Source: UBA2821 sp902763335 (GTDB taxonomy: Bacteria > Bacillota > Clostridia > Lachnospirales > Lachnospiraceae). Taken from it: a stretch of 64,000 nt of DNA. The position numbers and the translations under genes are program-made. Under the pieces are notes generated by a model. The model had not been told where the DNA came from and made no database searches. It saw nothing but the letters and a program-made list of their open reading frames with translations. The stretch lies in NCBI GenBank assembly GCA_052066835.1, contig JBQHRJ010000006.1; one strand, given 5' to 3'. Of this stretch, positions 43,204 through 52,645 are shown one piece after another (the first letter of the stretch is position 1; each line of letters begins with the position of its first letter).

Positions 43204-43671
43204 ATGGCAAAAAATAAAGAATATGAAGCAATGACAGAAGAACTTGTTTTGCCGATGATTGAGGAGAACAAGTTTGAACTGGTAGATGTGGAGTATGTTA
43301 AGGAAGGTGGCAACTGGTATCTCAGAGTGTATATCGATAAGCCCGGCGGCATAAATATTGATGACTGTGAACTGATAAGCAGAGCACTCAGTGATAAACT
43401 TGATGAGAAAGACTTTATTGAGGATGCCTATATACTCGAAGTCAGCTCACCAGGACTTGGAAGACCTTTAAAGAAGGATAAGGATTTCACCAGAAATATG
43501 GGAGAGATGGTTGAGATAAAACTATTCAGACAGATTAACAAACAGAAAGAATACGAAGGAATCCTTAAAGCATTTGATAAGGAAACAGTAACTATAGAAG
43601 CAGATGACGGAGAAGATATTGTATTTGAACGTTCAGATATAGCACTTATACGTCTGGCATTGGATTTTTAG
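43204..43671 (+). CDS. rimP: Ribosome maturation factor RimP
   Basis: 155 residues from the ATG at 43204 (GGAGGA six bases upstream; a TTG at 43192 is in frame but within that site). Family features: FELVDVEYVKEGGNWYLRVY, IDKPGGINIDDCELISRALS, and YILEVSSPGLGRPLKKDKDF. It assists assembly of the 30S subunit. First gene of a colinear set rimP-nusA-rnpM-ylxQ-infB-rbfA-nrnA-truB-ribF. Confidence 0.95.
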   Translation: MAKNKEYEAMTEELVLPMIEENKFELVDVEYVKEGGNWYLRVYIDKPGGINIDDCELISRALSDKLDEKDFIEDAYILEVSSPGLGRPLKKDKDFTRNMGEMVEIKLFRQINKQKEYEGILKAFDKETVTIEADDGEDIVFERSDIALIRLALDF

Positions 43672-43701
43672 AATAAAAAGAGAAAAACAAGGAGGATCAG
43701 A

Positions 43702-44793
43702 ATGAACAAGGAATTATTAGATGCACTTGATGTATTAGAAAAAGAGAAAGAAGTAAATAAAGAGGTTATGCTTGAGGCTATCGAGAATTCTCTTATTACA
43801 GCATATAAGAATCATTTTGGAAAGGCTGACAATGTAACTGTAACTGTAAGCCGTACAACAGGAGACTATTCTATAATAGCGGCAAAGGAAGTCGTTGAGC
43901 AGGTAGAAGATCCGATTACACAGATTAGTGTTGAAGAGGCACAGAAGATAGACAAGAAATTTGATATCGGTGATACTGTAAATGTCAAAGTTGAGTCTAA
44001 GGAGTTTGGTAGAATTGCCACACAGAATGCCAAGAACGTAATTCTTCAGAAAATCCGTGAGGAAGAAAGAAAAGTTATATATGATCAGTATTATGGCAAG
44101 GAAAAAGATATCGTTACAGGTATTGTACAGAAAATAAATGGAAAGAATGTAAGCATTAATCTTGGAAAGGCTGATGCTGTTCTTACTGAAAAAGAGCAGG
44201 TTAAAGGCGAGGTATTTACACCTACTGAGAGAATAAAACTTTATATAGTAGAAGTAAAAGATACACCAAAGGGACCTAGAATTGTCGTATCAAGAACACA
44301 TCCTGAACTTGTAAAGAGACTGTTTGAGGCGGAAGTTGCAGAAGTCAAAGACGGAACAGTTGAGATTAAGAGCATAGCGAGAGAAGCCGGCTCAAGAACA
44401 AAGATTGCCGTATGGTCAAACAATAAAGACGTAGATGCAGTAGGTGCCTGTGTAGGTCTTAACGGTGCCAGAGTAAATGCCATCGTAAGTGAGTTAAGAG
44501 GAGAGAAGATTGATATTATCAATTGGAGCGAGAATCCGGCAGTACTTATTGAGAACGCTCTCAGTCCTGCAAAGGTAGTATCAGTAGTGGCTGATGATGA
44601 AGAGAAGACAGCTAAGGTAGTAGTACCTGATTATCAGTTATCGCTTGCCATTGGTAAAGAGGGACAGAATGCAAGACTTGCTGCAAGACTTACAGGATTT
44701 AAGATTGATATAAAGAGTGAGTCACAGGCAAAGGAACTTGAGCAGATGGGCGATGTTCAGATGGAACTTTCTGAGGAAGATGAGGAAGCATAA
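43702..44793 (+). CDS. nusA: Transcription termination/antitermination factor NusA
   Basis: 363 residues, the short Firmicute form without C-terminal acidic repeats. The N-terminal RNA-polymerase-binding domain (1-125) precedes an S1 domain (about 132-200) and two KH domains, seen in VGACVGLNGARVNAIVSELR and GEKIDIINW, then LAIGKEGQNARLAARLTGFK. It modulates pausing and termination. GGAGG lies nine bases upstream of the ATG. The next gene starts two bases after its stop. Confidence 0.97.
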   Translation: MNKELLDALDVLEKEKEVNKEVMLEAIENSLITAYKNHFGKADNVTVTVSRTTGDYSIIAAKEVVEQVEDPITQISVEEAQKIDKKFDIGDTVNVKVESKEFGRIATQNAKNVILQKIREEERKVIYDQYYGKEKDIVTGIVQKINGKNVSINLGKADAVLTEKEQVKGEVFTPTERIKLYIVEVKDTPKGPRIVVSRTHPELVKRLFEAEVAEVKDGTVEIKSIAREAGSRTKIAVWSNNKDVDAVGACVGLNGARVNAIVSELRGEKIDIINWSENPAVLIENALSPAKVVSVVADDEEKTAKVVVPDYQLSLAIGKEGQNARLAARLTGFKIDIKSESQAKELEQMGDVQMELSEEDEEA

Positions 44794-44795
44794 TA

Positions 44796-45071
44796 GTGGG
44801 AAATGTCAAAAAGATACCACTCAGAAAATGCGTGGTATGTGGTGAAATGAAAACTAAAAAAGAACTGCTCCGTGTTATAAAGACTTCGGAAGATGAGATT
44901 ATGGTGGATGTAACCGGAAGAAAGAACGGAAGAGGCGCATACATTTGTAATACAAAGGAATGTATTGAAAGGGCAGAGAAAAACAGAGGTTTGGAAAAGT
45001 CACTCAAATGCAGTATTCCGGCGGACGTATATGATGAACTTAGAAAGGAAGCACAGGAAAATGCAGAATAA
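44796..45071 (+). CDS. rnpM: RnpM (YlxR), RNase P modulator / RNA-binding protein
   Basis: 91 residues from a GTG. The YlxR signature is clear: KIPLRKCVVCGEMKTKKELL and GRKNGRGAYICNTKECIERA, a small alpha/beta RNA-binding fold with a CxxC-type Cys pair. Work on Bacillus links YlxR to RNase P. Its invariant position between nusA and the L7Ae-like gene supports the call. The 3' end overlaps ylxQ by 11 bp. Confidence 0.93.
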   Translation: MGNVKKIPLRKCVVCGEMKTKKELLRVIKTSEDEIMVDVTGRKNGRGAYICNTKECIERAEKNRGLEKSLKCSIPADVYDELRKEAQENAE

Positions 45072-45372
45072 GATATTCTCAACTATAGGAATATCAATGA
45101 AGGCGGGAAAGTTAGTCAGCGGTGAATCAATGGTTGAACAGGTGGTAAGAGACGGTAAGGCAGCCTTAGTCATTGTTGCTGAAGACGCATCGGCTAACAC
45201 AAAGAAGCTTTTTAGTGATAAATGTAAGTTTTATGATATTCCAAAGTATGAATACGGAACAAAGGAAGAGCTTGGAAGAGCTATAGGAAAAGAGTTCAGG
45301 GCATCCGTTGCGATAGTGGACGCAGGACTTGCAAAAAATATAGAACAGGAACTTAAGAATATGAATATATAG
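45061..45372 (+). CDS. ylxQ: L7Ae/YlxQ-family ribosomal protein
   Basis: 103 residues from the ATG at 45061, inside the end of rnpM; an upstream frame extension to 44965 would overlap rnpM much further and is not needed. ISMKAGKLVSGE, VRDGKAALVIVAEDAS and YDIPKYEYGTKEELGRAIGK match the L7Ae-type kink-turn RNA-binding fold. Translation is probably coupled to rnpM. The function in Clostridia is RNA binding, with the precise target unknown. Confidence 0.9.
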   Translation: MQNKIFSTIGISMKAGKLVSGESMVEQVVRDGKAALVIVAEDASANTKKLFSDKCKFYDIPKYEYGTKEELGRAIGKEFRASVAIVDAGLAKNIEQELKNMNI

Positions 45373-45390
45373 AAAAATGGAGGTAGTCAG

Positions 45391-47721
45391 ATGGCAAATA
45401 TCAGAGTGCATGAACTGGCAAAACAGATAAATAAAGATACTAAAGAAATTAAAAAGATATTATCGGAGCATGGTATAGAGGTAAAGAGCCATATGAGTTC
45501 TTTGGATGAAAAGGCAGTCGAGATTGTAAAAAATGCATTGAACGTGAACGATAAAAAGAACGACGGCAAAGATAATAAGGAAGAGAAAAATACAGCTCAT
45601 AATAACGATCAGAACAAAAATGAGGCTAAAGATAAGAAAGTCAGTGAAAAGAAACAGCAGAAGAATGACAGACCTCAGAATAATAATCATAAAAACAACC
45701 AGAATAATGGACATAACAACAATCAGAACAATAACCAGAAAAATAATGGCGGAAAGAAACATATAAGTCAGGTATATAATCCGCAGAACAGTAACGGTGG
45801 TAATGATAAAAAGAAAAATGACAATCAGAACAACAGAAAGAAAAATAAATTTAATAAGGGAAACAAAAATGCACAGGGAAATAATAATGTAAAGAAAGAT
45901 CCGAACAGACCTGGTGCATTTCAGCAGCCGGTAAAACAGGAGCCTGTTAAAGAGGAAGAGGATACAGGAGTAATTTCAATCCCTGAGATTATTACAATTA
46001 AGGAACTTGCAGACAAGATGAAGATGCAGCCGTCAGCACTTGTAAAGAAACTTTTCATGCAGGGCAAGATGGTTACGATAAATCAGGAAATTGATTTTGA
46101 GGCAGCAGAGGAAATAGCTCTCGAGTTTGATATTATAGCAGAGAAACAGGAAAGAGTGGATGTTATCGAAGAACTTCTTAAAGAGGAAGAAGAGGATGAG
46201 AAGGATATGGTTCAGCGTCCTCCTGTAGTATGTGTTATGGGTCACGTTGACCACGGTAAAACATCACTTCTTGATGCTATCAGAGAGACACATGTTATAG
46301 ACAGAGAGGCCGGCGGAATTACGCAGCATATAGGTGCTTATGTAGTTAATGTAAACGGACAGAAGATTACATTTCTTGATACACCGGGACATGAAGCATT
46401 CACAGCCATGAGAATGCGTGGAGCACAGTCTACAGATATCGCAATCCTTGTTGTAGCAGCAGATGACGGTGTTATGCCACAGACAGTAGAGGCTATAAAC
46501 CATGCCAAGGCAGCAGGAATAAGCATTATAGTTGCAATAAATAAAATAGATAAACCTAGTGCAAACATTGACAGAGTAAAGCAGGAGCTTTCTGAATATG
46601 AACTTGTACCGGAAGACTGGGGCGGTGATACAATATTTGTACCTGTATCAGCACATACAAAAGAAGGTATAGATTCATTGCTTGAGATGATTCTTCTCAC
46701 AGCAGAAGTAAGCGAACTTAAGGCGAATCCGAAGAGAAAAGCAAGAGGTGTGGTAATAGAGGCACAGCTTGATAAGGGAAGGGGACCTGTTGCAACTGTA
46801 CTTGTACAGAAGGGAACATTAAAGGTCGGAGAACCTGTTGCCATAGGTTCATACTATGGTAAAGTAAGAGCCATGATAGATGACAAGGGACGCAAATTAA
46901 AGGAGGCAGGACCTTCTGCACCTGTAGAGATACTCGGACTTAACGGTGTGCCGAATGCAGGTGAGATAATGGTTGCAATGGACGGAGAGAAAGAGGCAAG
47001 AAACTTTGCAAATACATTCATATCAGAGGGAAGAGAAAAACTCTTAGAGACAGCCAGAGCAAAAGCAAGAATGTCTCTTGATGATTTATTTGATCAGATT
47101 CAGGCAGGAGATGTCAAGGAACTCAACATCATCGTAAAAGCTGATGTACAGGGTTCAGTGGAGGCAGTACGCCAGAGTCTTGAAAAGCTTTCAAATGATG
47201 AAGTTGTTGTCAAAATCATCCATGGCGGTGTCGGTGCAATTAATGAATCAGACGTAATACTTGCATCTGCATCAAATGCCATTATTATCGGATTTAACGT
47301 AAGACCTGACAACACAGCTAAGGAAATTTCAGAGCGTGAAGGTGTTGATGTAAGACTTTACAGAGTAATATATCAGGCTATAGAGGATGTTGAAGCTGCC
47401 ATGAAGGGTATGCTTGATCCTGTATTTGAGGAGAAGGTAATCGGTCATGCTGAGATAAGACAGATATTCAAGGCATCAGGAGTCGGCATGATTGGTGGTT
47501 CGTATGTATTAGACGGTGAGTTCAGAAGAGGATGCAGCGTGCGTATCACAAGAGAGGGCAACCAGATATTTGACGGACCGCTTGCTTCACTTAAGAGATT
47601 TAAAGATGATGTAAAAGAAGTCAGAGCAGGATACGAATGTGGTCTTGTATTTGAGAAATTCAATGAAATCAAGGAAGGCGATATCGTAGAAGCTTATGTG
47701 ATGGAGGAAGTGCCACGATGA
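45391..47721 (+). CDS. infB: Translation initiation factor IF-2
   Basis: 776 residues. The N-terminal IF2_N domain (VHELAKQINKDTKEIKKIL) is followed by a long Asn/Lys/Gln-rich linker (about 60-185), then a second IF2_N and the G domain: GHVDHGKTSLLDAIRET (P-loop), GGITQHIGAY (switch I), DTPGHEAFTAMR (switch II) and NKIDKP. C-terminal beta-barrels bind fMet-tRNA. The linker is strikingly poly-Asn and is poorly conserved between species. The stop overlaps rbfA by 4 bp. Confidence 0.98.
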   Translation: MANIRVHELAKQINKDTKEIKKILSEHGIEVKSHMSSLDEKAVEIVKNALNVNDKKNDGKDNKEEKNTAHNNDQNKNEAKDKKVSEKKQQKNDRPQNNNHKNNQNNGHNNNQNNNQKNNGGKKHISQVYNPQNSNGGNDKKKNDNQNNRKKNKFNKGNKNAQGNNNVKKDPNRPGAFQQPVKQEPVKEEEDTGVISIPEIITIKELADKMKMQPSALVKKLFMQGKMVTINQEIDFEAAEEIALEFDIIAEKQERVDVIEELLKEEEEDEKDMVQRPPVVCVMGHVDHGKTSLLDAIRETHVIDREAGGITQHIGAYVVNVNGQKITFLDTPGHEAFTAMRMRGAQSTDIAILVVAADDGVMPQTVEAINHAKAAGISIIVAINKIDKPSANIDRVKQELSEYELVPEDWGGDTIFVPVSAHTKEGIDSLLEMILLTAEVSELKANPKRKARGVVIEAQLDKGRGPVATVLVQKGTLKVGEPVAIGSYYGKVRAMIDDKGRKLKEAGPSAPVEILGLNGVPNAGEIMVAMDGEKEARNFANTFISEGREKLLETARAKARMSLDDLFDQIQAGDVKELNIIVKADVQGSVEAVRQSLEKLSNDEVVVKIIHGGVGAINESDVILASASNAIIIGFNVRPDNTAKEISEREGVDVRLYRVIYQAIEDVEAAMKGMLDPVFEEKVIGHAEIRQIFKASGVGMIGGSYVLDGEFRRGCSVRITREGNQIFDGPLASLKRFKDDVKEVRAGYECGLVFEKFNEIKEGDIVEAYVMEEVPR

Positions 47722-48083
47722 GAAAAAACAGTATAAAAAATACCCGTATAAATACAGAGGTTCAGCACGAACTGAGTAAAATTATAAGGGAAGAAATAAA
47801 GGACCCGAGAATTAATGAGATAACAAGCGTTGTTGCGGCAGAGGTTGCACCGGATCTTAAAACATGTAAAGCATATATAAGCGTGCTTGGTGATGAAGAA
47901 TCGCAGAAGAGTACACTCGAGGGCTTAAACAGCGCAGAGGGATATATAAGAAAACAGCTTGCAAAAAGAATTAACCTTAGAAATACACCTGAGATAAAGT
48001 TTATAATAGATCAGTCCATAGAATATGGTGTAAATATGTCAAAGCTTATTGACGAGGTTAATGAGGAGCAAGAGGAGAATTAA
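47718..48083 (+). CDS. rbfA: 30S ribosome-binding factor A
   Basis: 121 residues; ATGA overlap with infB. RINTEVQHELSKIIREEIKD then ITSVVAAEVAPDLKTCKAYI and FIIDQSIEYGVNMSKLIDEV match RbfA, a KH-fold assembly factor that binds the 5' helix of 16S rRNA. The next gene starts immediately after its stop. Confidence 0.95.
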   Translation: MRKNSIKNTRINTEVQHELSKIIREEIKDPRINEITSVVAAEVAPDLKTCKAYISVLGDEESQKSTLEGLNSAEGYIRKQLAKRINLRNTPEIKFIIDQSIEYGVNMSKLIDEVNEEQEEN

Positions 48084-49031
48084 ATGGCAAAACTTGATGA
48101 TGTGTTAAAAGGAAAGTCATCTGTTGCAGTGTCGGGACATATACGTCCTGACGGTGACTGCATCGGTTCATGTCTTGGCGTGTATAATTATATAAAGAAC
48201 AATTATCCGTCTGTTGATGTGGACGTATATTTGCAGAGCTTTTCGGATAAATTCAATTTTATAAGATATTCAGATGAAGTCAAGCATGAGAAAACAGACA
48301 AAATATATGATCTTTTTATTATGCTTGATTCCAGCTCACTTGACAGGCTGGGTGAGTTTACGGATATGTTTAATAACGCAAAGGAGACTATCTGTATAGA
48401 TCATCATATCAGCAATGAGAAATATGCGATGGAAAACATTGTTTTTCCAAAGGCAAGTTCGACCTGTGAAGTATTGTATGGACTTATGGATGAGGACAGG
48501 ATAGATAACCATATTGCAGAGGCGTTGTACATGGGAATAGTCCATGATTCAGGAGCTTTTAAGTATTCAAACACGTCGGCAGAGACGATGAACATAGCAG
48601 GAAAACTTATGAAAAAAGGTATTCCTTTTACGAGTATTATCGATAATACTTTCTACACAAAAACCTATGTTCAGAACCAGATACTTGGAAGAGCTTTGCT
48701 TGAGAGTGTACTGTTTTTCGATGAAAAATGTATATTCTCTGTCGTAACACAGAGGGAAATGGACTTTTATAATATTTCCTATAAGGATTTAGACGGAATA
48801 GTGGAACAGCTCAGAATAACAAAAGGTGTCGAATGTGCAATATTTATGTATGAGACCGGTGAAATGGAATTCAAGGTAAGCATGAGATCAAATGAAATAG
48901 TTGATGTCAGTGCGATTGCTATATATTTTGGCGGTGGTGGTCATATAAGGGCAGCAGGATTTAATATGAAAGGTACTCTGTATGACGTTATAAATAATAT
49001 ATCTGAACAGTTGGCAAAGCAGTTGAGTTAA
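48084..49031 (+). CDS. nrnA: NrnA-type bifunctional oligoribonuclease / pAp phosphatase
   Basis: 315 residues. DHH motifs: GHIRPDGDCIGSCLG, LDSSSLDRLG, CIDHHISNEKYA with the DHH triad, MGIVHDSGAFKYSNTS, and C-terminal GGGGHIRAAGFNMKG of the DHHA1 domain. NrnA degrades short RNA oligomers and dephosphorylates pAp. It sits between rbfA and truB as in most Firmicutes. Confidence 0.93.
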   Translation: MAKLDDVLKGKSSVAVSGHIRPDGDCIGSCLGVYNYIKNNYPSVDVDVYLQSFSDKFNFIRYSDEVKHEKTDKIYDLFIMLDSSSLDRLGEFTDMFNNAKETICIDHHISNEKYAMENIVFPKASSTCEVLYGLMDEDRIDNHIAEALYMGIVHDSGAFKYSNTSAETMNIAGKLMKKGIPFTSIIDNTFYTKTYVQNQILGRALLESVLFFDEKCIFSVVTQREMDFYNISYKDLDGIVEQLRITKGVECAIFMYETGEMEFKVSMRSNEIVDVSAIAIYFGGGGHIRAAGFNMKGTLYDVINNISEQLAKQLS

Positions 49032-49049
49032 GGAAAGGATAAGTCCGGT

Positions 49050-49982
49050 ATGGATGGAATACTTAATATTTATAAGGAAAAGGGATATACTTCACATGAT
49101 GTGGTTGCAAAGCTGAGGGGTATCTTAAAGACTAAAAAAATAGGGCATACCGGAACGCTTGATCCAGATGCGCAGGGGGTTCTTCCGGTGTGTGTCGGAA
49201 GAGCTACAAAACTGTGTGATATGCTTACGGATAAAGATAAGGCGTACGAGACGGTAATGTTACTTGGAAAAACAACGGATACCCAGGATATTACCGGAAG
49301 TGTACTCAGTGAAAGTGAACTGGGCGAAGATATTACAACAGAAAAGGTCACTGAAGTGATAAATTCGTTTGTCGGAGAATATATGCAGGTTCCACCTATG
49401 TATTCAGCACTCAAGGTGAACGGAAAGAAACTGTACGAGCTGGCAAGGAGCGGGATAGAGGTAGAGCGAAAGGCGAGAAAAGTATATATTCATTCTATTG
49501 AGATTAAGGATATAAGCCTTCCGCGGGTTACCATGACCGTGAACTGCTCGAAGGGAACATACATCAGAACGCTGTGCCATGATATCGGCGAAACTTTAGG
49601 AGTAGGCGGATGTATGGAAGAACTTTTGAGGATTAAATCCGGTCAGTTTGAGATAAATGACAGTATGAAAATTGATGACGTGAAGAAATACGTCGATGAC
49701 GGAAGAATATCGGATATAATGAAACCGATAGACGGTGTTTTTGAAAAGTATCAGAAATGCGTAGTGAAAAAAGAATATAATGTTCTTATTTACAATGGAA
49801 ATAAATTCTCACCGCCGAATGTTCTGAACCGTACGGATGCAAAAGACGGTGAAGAGGTGAGAGTGTATGATGAAGATAATTTCTTTATCGGAATATACAG
49901 ATATAATGAAAATGAAAAGAAGTACGTTCCCGTGAAAATGTTTCTGACTGGAGGCAGCAATGAAACTGGTAAGAGAAACTAA
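49050..49982 (+). CDS. truB: tRNA pseudouridine(55) synthase
   Basis: 310 residues. GILNIYKEKGYTSHDVV and the catalytic GHTGTLDPDAQGVLPVCVGR (active Asp within TLDPDA) identify TruB, together with QVPPMYSALKVNGKKLYELAR and CSKGTYIRTLCHDIG. It modifies U55 in the T-loop of tRNA. The 3' end overlaps ribF by 23 bp, so the two are translated together. Confidence 0.96.
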   Translation: MDGILNIYKEKGYTSHDVVAKLRGILKTKKIGHTGTLDPDAQGVLPVCVGRATKLCDMLTDKDKAYETVMLLGKTTDTQDITGSVLSESELGEDITTEKVTEVINSFVGEYMQVPPMYSALKVNGKKLYELARSGIEVERKARKVYIHSIEIKDISLPRVTMTVNCSKGTYIRTLCHDIGETLGVGGCMEELLRIKSGQFEINDSMKIDDVKKYVDDGRISDIMKPIDGVFEKYQKCVVKKEYNVLIYNGNKFSPPNVLNRTDAKDGEEVRVYDEDNFFIGIYRYNENEKKYVPVKMFLTGGSNETGKRN

Positions 49983-50880
49983 AGAATTCAAATTTGAAAA
50001 TACTGCTATTACACTTGGAAAATTTGACGGTATGCACAGAGGCCATATGAGTCTCGTGGAAACTGTAACAGCATATAAAAATATGGGACTTGTCCCGGTT
50101 TTGTTCACTTTTGATACTTCTCCTTATGAGATGGTAAAGAAAGGTGCGACAGGATATCTTCTTACCCGCGAAGAAAAGTATGAATTGTGCAGACAGGCAG
50201 GAATAGAAGTTATTGTGGAATATCCTTTTGACAGTGAAACGATGCACATGGATGCAGAGGATTTTGTCCGTGAAGTTCTTATAAGAAAGCTTGATGCAAA
50301 GAAAATTGTTGTAGGTGAGGATTTCTGCTTTGGAAAGAACCGGATGGGAAATGTTGATACACTCAGAAAGATATTTCCGGATGACAGCCTTGATATAAAA
50401 AATAAGATAACTTATGAAGGAAATGAAATCAGTTCAACATATATTAAAAAATGCATAAATGATGGAGATGTAAGCAGGGCGGCAGCCATGCTTGGCAGAA
50501 AATATTCTCTCAGTGGTACTATTATAGAAGGAAAGAAGATAGGAAGAACGATAGATTTTCCTACCATAAATCTTAAAACTGATGAAAAAAAGATACTGCC
50601 GGCCTCCGGAGTGTATGCAACGGAAACACTTATCGATGGAAGAAGATATGCAGGGGTCACCAATATAGGTTCAAATCCTACGGTGACAGATGAGAAGAGC
50701 ATAAAGACTGAAACACACCTTTTAGGATGCGATGAAAATCTTTATGGAAAGACAGCAACAGTAAAATTTGTTATGCGTATACGTGGCGAGAAAAAGTTTG
50801 ATAATATTTTGCAGCTTAAGGAGCAGATATCAAAGGATGTAAAAACTGCGTCACAGAATCTACAAAAAATGTGTCCTTGA
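49960..50880 (+). CDS. ribF: Bifunctional riboflavin kinase / FAD synthetase
   Basis: 306 residues. N-terminal adenylyltransferase: TLGKFDGMHRGHMSLV (HxGH-like) and EDFCFGKNRMGNV, then TYIKKCINDGDV. C-terminal kinase: YSLSGTIIEGKKIGRTIDFP with the PTIN metal motif, then GVYATETLIDGRRYAGVTNI and the ETHLLGCDENLYGK motif. It converts riboflavin to FMN and FAD. Its stop codon lies inside the loop of a terminator hairpin at 50864-50891. Confidence 0.95.
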   Translation: MKLVRETKEFKFENTAITLGKFDGMHRGHMSLVETVTAYKNMGLVPVLFTFDTSPYEMVKKGATGYLLTREEKYELCRQAGIEVIVEYPFDSETMHMDAEDFVREVLIRKLDAKKIVVGEDFCFGKNRMGNVDTLRKIFPDDSLDIKNKITYEGNEISSTYIKKCINDGDVSRAAAMLGRKYSLSGTIIEGKKIGRTIDFPTINLKTDEKKILPASGVYATETLIDGRRYAGVTNIGSNPTVTDEKSIKTETHLLGCDENLYGKTATVKFVMRIRGEKKFDNILQLKEQISKDVKTASQNLQKMCP

Positions 50881-50891
50881 CACATTTTTTT
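50864..50891 (+). terminator. Rho-independent terminator overlapping the end of ribF
   Basis: AAAAAATGTGTC, loop CTT and GACACATTTTTTT form a 12-bp hairpin ending in a T-run. It ends the rimP-ribF operon. The downstream arm contains the -35 box of the next promoter. Confidence 0.85.
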
Positions 50892-50904
50892 ACTGTGTTA
50901 TAAT
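50877..50904 (+). promoter_or_regulatory. Promoter of the NlpC/P60 gene, embedded in the ribF terminator
   Basis: TTGACA (50877-50882) and TATAAT (50899-50904) are both perfect consensus boxes with a 16-bp spacer. The -35 box lies in the loop and 3' arm of the ribF terminator hairpin. The leader would be about 88 nt. Confidence 0.75.
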
Positions 50905-50998
50905 AAGTTCGTAATAAATGTAACATATTTGTAACAATCGAAATAAAATATTAATTTTTGATATGAGAACAGAAAATTTTGAAAGGATACGTTTTATT

Positions 50999-52189
50999 AT
51001 GAAGAGGTATACAGCTCCTGTGGCTGCCTTTGGTGTAGCAGCCGCGATTTTGGTTGCACCGGTCAGTGTATATGCGGATAATGTGAATAACAATACAGCT
51101 TTTGCAGGTGTAAGGTTTGCTATAGAGGACATTAATAAAGCAGCGGTGTCTGAAAAGTCAGATAATACTACTACGGAGACTTCTGTGGGAATGGCAGGAA
51201 TAGCTACAGCGTTTGGCAAATATTACGTTTCGGGAGATGCAGTGAAAGATACTGCTACAGTATCAGGAATAGAGAAGATATTAAAGCTTGCTCCTGAGGA
51301 AACAGAAGAGACAGAGGCGACAACTAAAGAAACTCAGACATCTGTAGTTGAGGGATATACTAATCTCGGTGTGGCTAATGTTACTAACTATCTTAATGTG
51401 CGTGAGACACCTTCCACAGATGCATCACTTCTCGGAAAGCTTCCTATGAATGCGGGATGTGAAATCCTTGAGACACTTGACGGATGGTATAAGATATCAT
51501 CAGGCAATGTTACGGGATATGTCAGTGCCGAATTTCTTCTTACGGGAGATGCGGCAAATGAGAGAGCAAAAGAAGCACTTGCTACAGTGGCAACTGTAAA
51601 TGCAGATAAGCTTATGGTGCGTGAGCAGCCTAGTACAGAATCTGCAATTCTTAACAGGGTTGCCCAGAATGAGGACCTTGAGGTGGCAGCAGTACTTGAC
51701 GGATGGGTACAGGTAAATATAACAGGTACTACAGGATATGTCAGTGCTGATTATGTTACGGTACACAATACATTACCAAAGGGTGTTACACTTGAAGAAC
51801 TGAATGCACAGGCAGAAGAGGCATCAGAATCTACAGGTATCAGCGTTGTTGAATATGCAAAGCAGTTTCTCGGTAACCCATATGTATGGGGAGGAACGAG
51901 CCTTACAAACGGATGTGACTGTTCAGGATTTACAATGAGAATATATGAGCATTTCGGATATTCATTAAGCAGAACATCAGCAGCACAGTCAGGAAATGGA
52001 ACAAGAGTAAGCTTATCAGAGATTCAGCCGGGAGATTTACTGTTTTACAGTTATGGCGGTTCAATCGGACATGTGGCAATGTATATAGGCGGCGGTCAGA
52101 TTATACATGCAAGTACGGAACGTACAGGTATATGTATCGGAAATGCTTACTTTATGACACCTACATGTGCAGTCAGAATAGCAGGATAG
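50999..52189 (+). CDS. Secreted NlpC/P60 peptidoglycan endopeptidase with two SH3 domains
   Basis: 396 residues from the ATG at 50999 (GAAAGGA 11 bases upstream). Signal peptide RYTAPVAAFGVAAAILVAPV ends near VYADN. Two SH3b domains (about 125-180 and 195-255), each with LxVRExPSTxxxxL and GYVSAxxL/V patterns, bind the wall. The C-terminal NlpC/P60 domain has NPYVWGGTS, CDCSGF with catalytic Cys308, and GHVAMYIG with His358. It hydrolyses stem-peptide bonds of peptidoglycan in wall remodelling or daughter-cell separation. Confidence 0.95.
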   Translation: MKRYTAPVAAFGVAAAILVAPVSVYADNVNNNTAFAGVRFAIEDINKAAVSEKSDNTTTETSVGMAGIATAFGKYYVSGDAVKDTATVSGIEKILKLAPEETEETEATTKETQTSVVEGYTNLGVANVTNYLNVRETPSTDASLLGKLPMNAGCEILETLDGWYKISSGNVTGYVSAEFLLTGDAANERAKEALATVATVNADKLMVREQPSTESAILNRVAQNEDLEVAAVLDGWVQVNITGTTGYVSADYVTVHNTLPKGVTLEELNAQAEEASESTGISVVEYAKQFLGNPYVWGGTSLTNGCDCSGFTMRIYEHFGYSLSRTSAAQSGNGTRVSLSEIQPGDLLFYSYGGSIGHVAMYIGGGQIIHASTERTGICIGNAYFMTPTCAVRIAG

Positions 52190-52215
52190 AAAAAGGTGTC
52201 AGAGGTATGTTTGTA

Positions 52216-52245
52216 TTGACATACTGAGAAACTATGTGATATAAT
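52216..52245 (+). promoter_or_regulatory. Promoter of rpsO
   Basis: Perfect TTGACA (52216-52221) and TATAAT (52240-52245) with an 18-bp spacer, giving a leader of about 90 nt. The leader contains a repeated GATAC word (GATACTCGGATACGGGATACTC) that may fold as the S15 autoregulatory site; that function is inferred from rpsO genes in other bacteria. Confidence 0.7.
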
Positions 52246-52343
52246 TATCAAGGTTTTGACCACAACCGATACTCGGATACGGGATACTCCAACCTGTTTC
52301 TGAAGTATACGGCATATATTTAATTTATCAGGAGGAATTTAAA

Positions 52344-52610
52344 ATGATTTCAAAGGAAAAGAAAACAGAGATTATCAAAGCTTATGGAAGAACACCTGAA
52401 GATACAGGATCTCCAGAGGTACAGATTGCGATTCTTACAGAGAGAATCAGAGAGCTTACAGAGCATTTAAAGGTTCATCAGAAGGATCATCATTCAAGAA
52501 GAGGTATGCTTAAGCTTGTAGGACAGAGAAGAGGTTTACTTGCTTACCTTAAGAAGACAGATCTCGAAGGATACCGTAAGTTAATCGAAAGATTAGGATT
52601 AAGAAAATAA
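52344..52610 (+). CDS. rpsO: Ribosomal protein uS15
   Basis: 88 residues, the usual length. ISKEKKTEIIKAYGRTPEDT, GSPEVQIAILTERI and HHSRRGMLKLVGQRRGLLAY are the S15 signature that binds 16S rRNA helices 20-22. AGGAGG lies eight bases before the ATG. It is followed by a strong terminator and then pnp, the normal Firmicute order. Confidence 0.98.
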   Translation: MISKEKKTEIIKAYGRTPEDTGSPEVQIAILTERIRELTEHLKVHQKDHHSRRGMLKLVGQRRGLLAYLKKTDLEGYRKLIERLGLRK

Positions 52611-52622
52611 TAACTTTGTTTT

Positions 52623-52645
52623 GGGGCGGATTTTCGCCCCTTTTT
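52623..52645 (+). terminator. Rho-independent terminator after rpsO
   Basis: GGGGCG, six-base loop and CGCCCC, followed by TTTTT. It separates rpsO from pnp, 170 bp further on. No clear consensus promoter is seen for pnp, so read-through may matter. Confidence 0.9.
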
